A DNA stretch of 64,000 bases from SpSt-1165 sp964391725. Lineage in GTDB: Bacteria > Chloroflexota > Anaerolineae > Anaerolineales > Anaerolineaceae. Of this stretch, positions 59,946 through 64,000 are shown piece after piece. Numbering within the stretch: position 1 is the stretch's first letter; the number at the start of each line of letters is the position of its first letter. Below the pieces are notes generated by a model. It was not told where the DNA came from and did not search any database. It saw only the letters and a list, made by a program, of their open reading frames with translations. Location of the stretch: positions 1-64,000 of the forward strand of contig CAYMNB010000001.1 of the NCBI GenBank assembly GCA_964391725.1. The letters run 5' to 3'. Both the position numbers and the translations under genes were made by a program.

Positions 59946-60848
59946 TTCTTCGCTATCCAGTTCATCTTCGTCATCTAAGAAATCTGCTTCAGTAGTAAAG
60001 GTATCAAAGCGAACCTGGGGATTGTTGGCACGATTCTGCAAATCCAATGCAGCCTGCTCACAAAGACTCTGGAATGAGGTGCACCCGTTGTCAATCTCAG
60101 CAATGCCCCAGCGCATGACAGCCTCGAATTGTTCTTCCACCATCATTTGTATGCGCTCTGCCAGAAACGTTCCCGAGCGCTTGGCGGTTTCGGGGCAGAG
60201 AATGTAGAATTTTCCGACCGCTTCGGTCGCGGCCACCAGGTCGGTGTTTCGCGTCAACTTATGAATCTCATGGCCTACACGCGCATTGAAATAATTCTCC
60301 ACCATCTCATTTTGCAGCACTGATAGGTGACTGACACCGCTTTCTATCTCGAGCTTCGGAATCACATCAATCATGATCAACGATAATGGCCTTTCATAGC
60401 GCAGGCTGCGATTTATTTCAACTTCAAATGGGGCCATCAATTCAGCCAGTTGTTTGGGCGGTTTTACCTGCGCAAATGTGACCTCTTGCAGCACCAGTTG
60501 GGTTTGATCGATGTATTCGGAGATGCGGCGGGAAATACTCAAACCAACCGATAGCAGAAAGAGCTCGGTGAATATGCGATACACAGATTGGAGCGAGTCT
60601 GCTACAGCAAAGCCAGTCTGTAGCAGCAGCCACACCAGATAAAACCCATAAGCCAGCAGCCACAAAACATTGCGTGTCCAGAATTTATTCTTCGGTGTCA
60701 GCAGATCGATGATTACCATTACCGAAATTAGCAGTACAACGAAAAGAGAAATTAACTCGAATCCGAAGACATATCCGCCATAGAGCAGCACAAACAGCGT
60801 GAAAAAATATAGGATCAGAAATGTGATATTATGTCTTAGCTGGCGCAT
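59940..60848 (-). CDS. Membrane protein with degenerate GGDEF domain
   Basis: 302 residues. Three or four transmembrane helices (about 8-27, 30-50, 60-80, 88-105), then a cytosolic domain that follows the diguanylate cyclase layout: LRYERPLSLIMIDV (about 149-162), a strand at TRNTDLVAAT, then AVGKFYILCPET (210-221), where active enzymes have GGDEF-like loops. The first Gly and the Glu/Asp of GGDEF are lost, so no cyclase activity is expected. It could sense a nucleotide or act as a scaffold. The acidic C-terminus (DDEDELDSEEL) is unusual. Convergent with the barrel gene, divergent from the phosphodiesterase gene. Confidence 0.75.
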   Translation of the reverse strand: MRQLRHNITFLILYFFTLFVLLYGGYVFGFELISLFVVLLISVMVIIDLLTPKNKFWTRNVLWLLAYGFYLVWLLLQTGFAVADSLQSVYRIFTELFLLSVGLSISRRISEYIDQTQLVLQEVTFAQVKPPKQLAELMAPFEVEINRSLRYERPLSLIMIDVIPKLEIESGVSHLSVLQNEMVENYFNARVGHEIHKLTRNTDLVAATEAVGKFYILCPETAKRSGTFLAERIQMMVEEQFEAVMRWGIAEIDNGCTSFQSLCEQAALDLQNRANNPQVRFDTFTTEADFLDDEDELDSEEL

Positions 60849-60916
60849 ATAACCTGCCTTTTGCCTCTCCGATGGATTGATAAAAGTGTAGCATAGAATC
60901 CCGTAATAGTGAGAAT

Positions 60917-61411
60917 ATGATGCTTATCGGTTTGATCTCAGACAGTCACAACAATGTCACCGCTCTGCAAAGAGCATTGGCGCTGTTTCGTGAGCGAAAA
61001 ATCCATATCATTTTGCACTGCGGTGATCTGACCAGTCCGCACATGATTAATTTGTTCGCGGATTTCAGCCTGCACCTGGCTTTCGGCAATGGTGATTACC
61101 TGGCTGGCGAGATCAAAGAACAGGCGCAATTATTAGGCACCCAGAGTACAGCCAGGCCAGTCAACACATTCACCATTGATCATACCTCAATAGCTATCGC
61201 CCACGGTCATCGCCCGGGCGAGGTCAGGCAGCTTGCTGAGAGCGGTCAATACCACCTGTTATTCACCGGCCACACCCATGAGCGCGAAGAATACTGGATA
61301 GGCAGCACACGCGTGATCAATCCCGGTGGCTTAACCGCCAAGGCAGTCCCTTCTCATTCATTTGCCACCTTTGATTTGAAAAAAGGCGTCCTCGAATTTC
61401 ACCAATTGTGA
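60917..61411 (+). CDS. YfcE/MJ0936-type metallophosphodiesterase
   Basis: 164 residues. Metal motifs of the calcineurin-like fold: GLISDSHNN (about 4-12), LHCGDLTSP (about 33-41), GNGDY (about 57-61), HGH (about 96-98) and TGHTHER (about 116-122). It hydrolyses phosphodiesters; the true substrate is unknown. The start has no ribosome-binding site; TAATAG sits 7 nt before it. Divergent from the degenerate GGDEF gene and followed by a phosphoribosyltransferase. Confidence 0.9.
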   Translation: MMLIGLISDSHNNVTALQRALALFRERKIHIILHCGDLTSPHMINLFADFSLHLAFGNGDYLAGEIKEQAQLLGTQSTARPVNTFTIDHTSIAIAHGHRPGEVRQLAESGQYHLLFTGHTHEREEYWIGSTRVINPGGLTAKAVPSHSFATFDLKKGVLEFHQL

Positions 61412-61420
61412 AAAGTTTAT

Positions 61421-61429
61421 TGCTATAAT
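61421..61429 (+). promoter_or_regulatory. Extended -10 promoter with leaderless start
   Basis: TGCTATAAT ends 6 nt before the ATG at 61436. Extended -10 consensus, no -35 at proper spacing, no Shine-Dalgarno. The start of transcription would fall on or next to the ATG. Confidence 0.6.
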
Positions 61430-61435
61430 TTTGGT

Positions 61436-61963
61436 ATGAATTTGCCCAAACAAAAAGTACTCAACTGGGAAGATGTCGAGAAGTTAATCGACCGATTGGT
61501 TCCGTCCTTCGACGTTGAATTCGAATCCATGGTGGTCATCACCAGAGGCGGGATTGTGCCGGGCGGGATGCTGGCGGAAGCCCTCAACCTCTCCACAATA
61601 CTGACTGCTTCCGTAGATTTCCCCGCCCAGTGGGATTTTCGTGAACAACACAAAAAAGATGAACGCTTTGTCATCTGGCCAAAATTCCTGCAATTCCCTG
61701 AAAATGAGTTGTTGCGTGGGAAAAAAACCCTGATCGTCGATGATGTCTGGGGATCTGGACGCACCATCACAGCGGTCAAATACCGGGTAGAGATTGCTGG
61801 AGGGATTCCTACCACCTGTGTTTTGCATTTCAATCCCTACCGCAGCTTGTTTGGCAATGAACGTCCTGACCATTATGCAGATGTAACCGATTGTTACATC
61901 ATTTACCCCTGGGAAATCAATCGCGGAATTGACCGCGTGACCTCCTTCGAACCTGAGCGCTAA
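61436..61963 (+). CDS. Phosphoribosyltransferase-family protein
   Basis: 175 residues. PRPP-binding motif TLIVDDVWGSGRTI (about 99-112), with an upstream ITRGGIVPGGMLAEAL (about 35-50). Resembles the xanthine/hypoxanthine phosphoribosyltransferase-like group, but the specificity cannot be read. Probably leaderless, from an extended -10 promoter. Its stop overlaps the convergent nth stop by 4 nt. Confidence 0.83.
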   Translation: MNLPKQKVLNWEDVEKLIDRLVPSFDVEFESMVVITRGGIVPGGMLAEALNLSTILTASVDFPAQWDFREQHKKDERFVIWPKFLQFPENELLRGKKTLIVDDVWGSGRTITAVKYRVEIAGGIPTTCVLHFNPYRSLFGNERPDHYADVTDCYIIYPWEINRGIDRVTSFEPER

Positions 61964-62625
61964 TCATCTTGTGTCTTAGTATCGAACAGGCACACATCCC
62001 TGACAGGGCATTGCGGACAGGCGGGTTTCCTGGCAGCACAGATTTCGCGGCCCAAATAAATCAATAGCAAATGCGCGTCACCATATTGTTCAGGGGTGTA
62101 ACAGTCCTGCAAGGCGCTGTGCGCCTTTTCCACGGAGATTTCTTTGTCACGCAATCCAACCCGGCCGCTGACACGATAAACATGGGTATCCACAGGAAAA
62201 GCCGGCATCCCCAAAGAAAAAACCATCACAATCGAGGCGGTTTTCAATCCGACCCCCTTCAAAGAAAGCAACCAGTCTTGTACATCCTTAGCGGGCATCA
62301 TCTCTAAGAATGACAGGGTCAAACTGCCTTCTTGTTTATCAATGATCCGTAATATTTCTTGAATTCGTGGTGCTTTCTGGTTTGCCAAACCTGCAACCCG
62401 CACCGTATCGATCAATTCCGCCTCATCTGCCACCATGACATCATCCCAGGATGGATACCGCTTGCGCATGGCTTCATAGGCAAGGTCCCGGTTGCGGTCA
62501 TTGGTATTCTGTGATAAAACCGTCAGAATCAATTCATCAAGCGCATCACGCTTATCCCATTGCGGTTTGCCGAAATGACCCAGCAATCGCTGATGGACTG
62601 CCTGTGCGCGTTCAAATTTCTCCAT
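61960..62625 (-). CDS. nth: Endonuclease III
   Basis: About 221 residues. Helix-hairpin-helix LLSLKGVGLKTASIVM with the catalytic Lys, the catalytic Asp in PVDTHVYRVSGRVGL, and a C-terminal [4Fe-4S] site CAARKPACPQCPVRDVC (C-x7-C-x2-C-x5-C). It removes oxidised pyrimidines and nicks the DNA. Starts at ATG 62625, or at GTG 62637/62640 overlapping the asparaginase stop. Co-transcribed with the asparaginase gene upstream. Confidence 0.92.
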   Translation of the reverse strand: MEKFERAQAVHQRLLGHFGKPQWDKRDALDELILTVLSQNTNDRNRDLAYEAMRKRYPSWDDVMVADEAELIDTVRVAGLANQKAPRIQEILRIIDKQEGSLTLSFLEMMPAKDVQDWLLSLKGVGLKTASIVMVFSLGMPAFPVDTHVYRVSGRVGLRDKEISVEKAHSALQDCYTPEQYGDAHLLLIYLGREICAARKPACPQCPVRDVCLFDTKTQDD

Positions 62626-62633
62626 GGAAATAC

Positions 62634-63671
62634 TCACCACCGAAACGATGGCCGTATCGAGCCCACTTCAAGTCCGGCAACATTGAATATCGGACCTGCC
62701 AAAAAATCTTTCATAGGCTGCAACTCTTCCTCGTTCAGAACCCCCATTGATTGTAGAAGCGTAGTCACGATCACACCCCTGGCCCTGCCTTGCGCATCAC
62801 CATCCAGTACTTTGAAGGCAATGCCAATGCCTTCAGGATGGTCCGGCATCACACCCGGCAGAACTCCAACAATCTGATAGCCATCAGCGCCGCCTTTGGA
62901 GATAAGCTTACCGCTGCCAGCCTGAATCAGAAGCGTGTCGAGGCTGTGATTAGGCCCGCTGACCATAAAAGGATGCTGTATCATGGCAGACGATGCTTCA
63001 CGGCAGGCAGCCTGTCTGTCCGCTGCCAACCCAACCGGGTCACACAAACGTGCAACGCCGTAAGCGGCATTTTTCAGAGGAATGGCAAAAACCGGCGCTG
63101 AACAACCATCAATTCCAATCACCACATCTTCTTTGGTTACATCCACCATCTCCGCAAAAGTGGACAGGATCTGCTGCTGCACAGGATGCTTTGGATCGGT
63201 GTAGGCTTCGGTAGAGTAACCGCCCAGCACACATTGCGCCAGCATGCCAGTGTGTTTGCCGGAGCAATTGTGCCGATAGGCATTGGGTTCTTCGCCGCGT
63301 TCTCGCATCGCAAATTGAGTCTCTCGATCTCCTGCGGCATGCACCCCACACAACAATTGATCGACCGAAAGGCCGATTTTTTTATGCATCGACATTAATG
63401 CAGCGACATGGTCATCGGTGCCCTGGTGAGAAGCACAGGTGATAGCGATTTCTTTGACCGTCAAGCCAAACCGTTGCGCCCCCCCATTTTCCAGCAGAGG
63501 AAGCGTCTGGAAAGGTTTGGCGGAAGAACGCAGGTAATACAATTCATCGATATCTCCCGCCTGAAACAGAACCTGCCCATGGCTGTCAACCACTGCAATA
63601 GCGCCCATGTGGATGGATTCCACCAGCGGTCCTCGAACGACTTCCACCAACGACTCCCATTTTTGCTTCAT
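62634..63671 (-). CDS. L-asparaginase II family protein
   Basis: 345 residues of the Rhizobium-type asparaginase II family, distinct from E. coli AnsA/AnsB. Motifs: YYLRSSAKPFQTLPLLE (about 45-61), ITCASHQGTDDHVAAL (about 76-91) and HNCSGKHTGMLAQC (about 133-146) with the Ser and Lys of the active site. It splits asparagine to aspartate and ammonia. First gene of a two-gene operon with nth. It shares a palindromic -10 with the gene at 63725. Confidence 0.87.
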   Translation of the reverse strand: MKQKWESLVEVVRGPLVESIHMGAIAVVDSHGQVLFQAGDIDELYYLRSSAKPFQTLPLLENGGAQRFGLTVKEIAITCASHQGTDDHVAALMSMHKKIGLSVDQLLCGVHAAGDRETQFAMRERGEEPNAYRHNCSGKHTGMLAQCVLGGYSTEAYTDPKHPVQQQILSTFAEMVDVTKEDVVIGIDGCSAPVFAIPLKNAAYGVARLCDPVGLAADRQAACREASSAMIQHPFMVSGPNHSLDTLLIQAGSGKLISKGGADGYQIVGVLPGVMPDHPEGIGIAFKVLDGDAQGRARGVIVTTLLQSMGVLNEEELQPMKDFLAGPIFNVAGLEVGSIRPSFRW

Positions 63672-63710
63672 ACCTGTTCACATCCTTTCTCATCTACTGG
63701 ATCAATCAAG

Positions 63711-63718
63711 ATTATAAT
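63711..63718. promoter_or_regulatory. Palindromic -10 element shared by asparaginase gene and right-edge gene
   Basis: A perfect ATTATAAT gives TATAAT on both strands. On the plus strand it ends 7 nt before the ATG at 63725, so the message is probably leaderless; GGAGAA lies directly before the ATG, too close to act as a normal site. On the minus strand it gives the asparaginase message a leader of about 33 nt. Confidence 0.5.
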
Positions 63719-63724
63719 GGAGAA

Positions 63725-64000
63725 ATGCAACGCAATAGCAAAACGAGTGAAACAAAAAACAAACCAGCCAGCAAAAAGCACAACATCAATCCAAAATGGC
63801 TGGTGGTTTCCGCCTTTGTCACAGTTCTGTTCCTGGAATTTACCAATTCTCTGCGTCCCAGCTTGCGCAGTCGTTTTTTCTACCTGCTAGTGGCCATTAA
63901 TAACCTTTTGACAGGCAACAAACCGCTGGAAGAACAGCGTGAACATATGCAGAGGCTCGAAAAGATCATCAAAAAAGTCAACGACGATGAACCGCAAGAA
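63725..64000 (+). CDS. 5' part of a small membrane protein (truncated by window edge)
   Basis: 92 codons up to the edge. Lys- and Ser-rich N-terminus, then one or two hydrophobic helices (about 26-42 and about 52-64), then a charged coiled-coil-like stretch (PLEEQREHMQRLEKIIKKVN). No family recognised. The frame is open to the last base, so the gene continues outside the window. Confidence 0.55.
   Translation, partial: MQRNSKTSETKNKPASKKHNINPKWLVVSAFVTVLFLEFTNSLRPSLRSRFFYLLVAINNLLTGNKPLEEQREHMQRLEKIIKKVNDDEPQE

Overview
The window reads as a stretch of chromosome from an anaerobic, fermentative member of the Chloroflexota, most likely class Anaerolineae. This rests on a combination of traits rather than a marker gene: extracellular proteins with long Thr-Pro linkers (LD-transpeptidase, PBP1, SH3 protein), an NBR1-type Ig lipoprotein, zinc-ribbon proteins, a TrpB2-type tryptophan synthase, cyclic-di-AMP-receptor-like proteins, an ADP-forming acyl-CoA synthetase and a molybdenum aldehyde oxidoreductase. 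No rRNA, tRNA, CRISPR array, prophage or insertion sequence was recognised. Gene density is high and most genes sit in short operons or divergent pairs.

Layout. 1-6.4 kb: smpB and an SH3 membrane protein face a zinc-ribbon protein. A four-gene run follows (DegV, hydroxypyruvate-isomerase-like, unknown TIM barrel, xylulokinase), then a CMD protein. 6.4-20.2 kb: murJ; a flavin-less molybdenum hydroxylase with a remnant of its FAD subunit; a GIN-domain protein; sulfatase; Fe-S aldo/keto reductase; ADP-forming acyl-CoA synthetase; a DUF952-YcgN fusion; cyclophilin; lipoprotein; a YgeA-type racemase. 20.2-29.7 kb: a large lipoprotein with a dead metalloprotease domain, thioredoxin-TPR, a four-GAF histidine kinase, and trpB2 behind a T-box leader. 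29.7-37.2 kb is rich in cell-wall genes: amidase, TPR-LD-transpeptidase and PBP1, with a tandem pair of cyclic-di-AMP-receptor-like genes divergent from PBP1.

37.2-39.9 kb is a visibly AT-richer island holding an extradiol dioxygenase-like gene and a double flavodoxin, flanked by ORF fragments; I infer it was acquired. 39.9-50.2 kb: rlmD faces a 1033-residue acidic protein with ten regularly spaced Trp motifs. Then come ndk, a P-loop-less thymidylate-kinase paralogue, tmk, prfA, prmC, tsaC and a TrmH-type methyltransferase, followed by two small membrane proteins. 50.3-64 kb: a serine hydroxymethyltransferase-aminomethyltransferase fusion, an aminotransferase, a nucleoside kinase with an AARS-like N-terminus, lipM, and small enzymes ending in nth, asparaginase II and a truncated membrane protein.

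Two regulatory themes recur. Several divergent gene pairs share an 8-bp palindrome ATTATAAT (or one mismatch), which is a -10 box on both strands. Several genes have a -10 box only 6-8 nt before the start codon and no Shine-Dalgarno sequence, suggesting leaderless mRNAs. The strongest single regulatory element is the T-box in front of trpB2. The least ordinary proteins are the GlyA-GcvT fusion, the Trp-motif acidic protein, and a set of proteins that keep their fold but have lost catalytic residues (protease, thymidylate kinase, GGDEF, FAD subunit).
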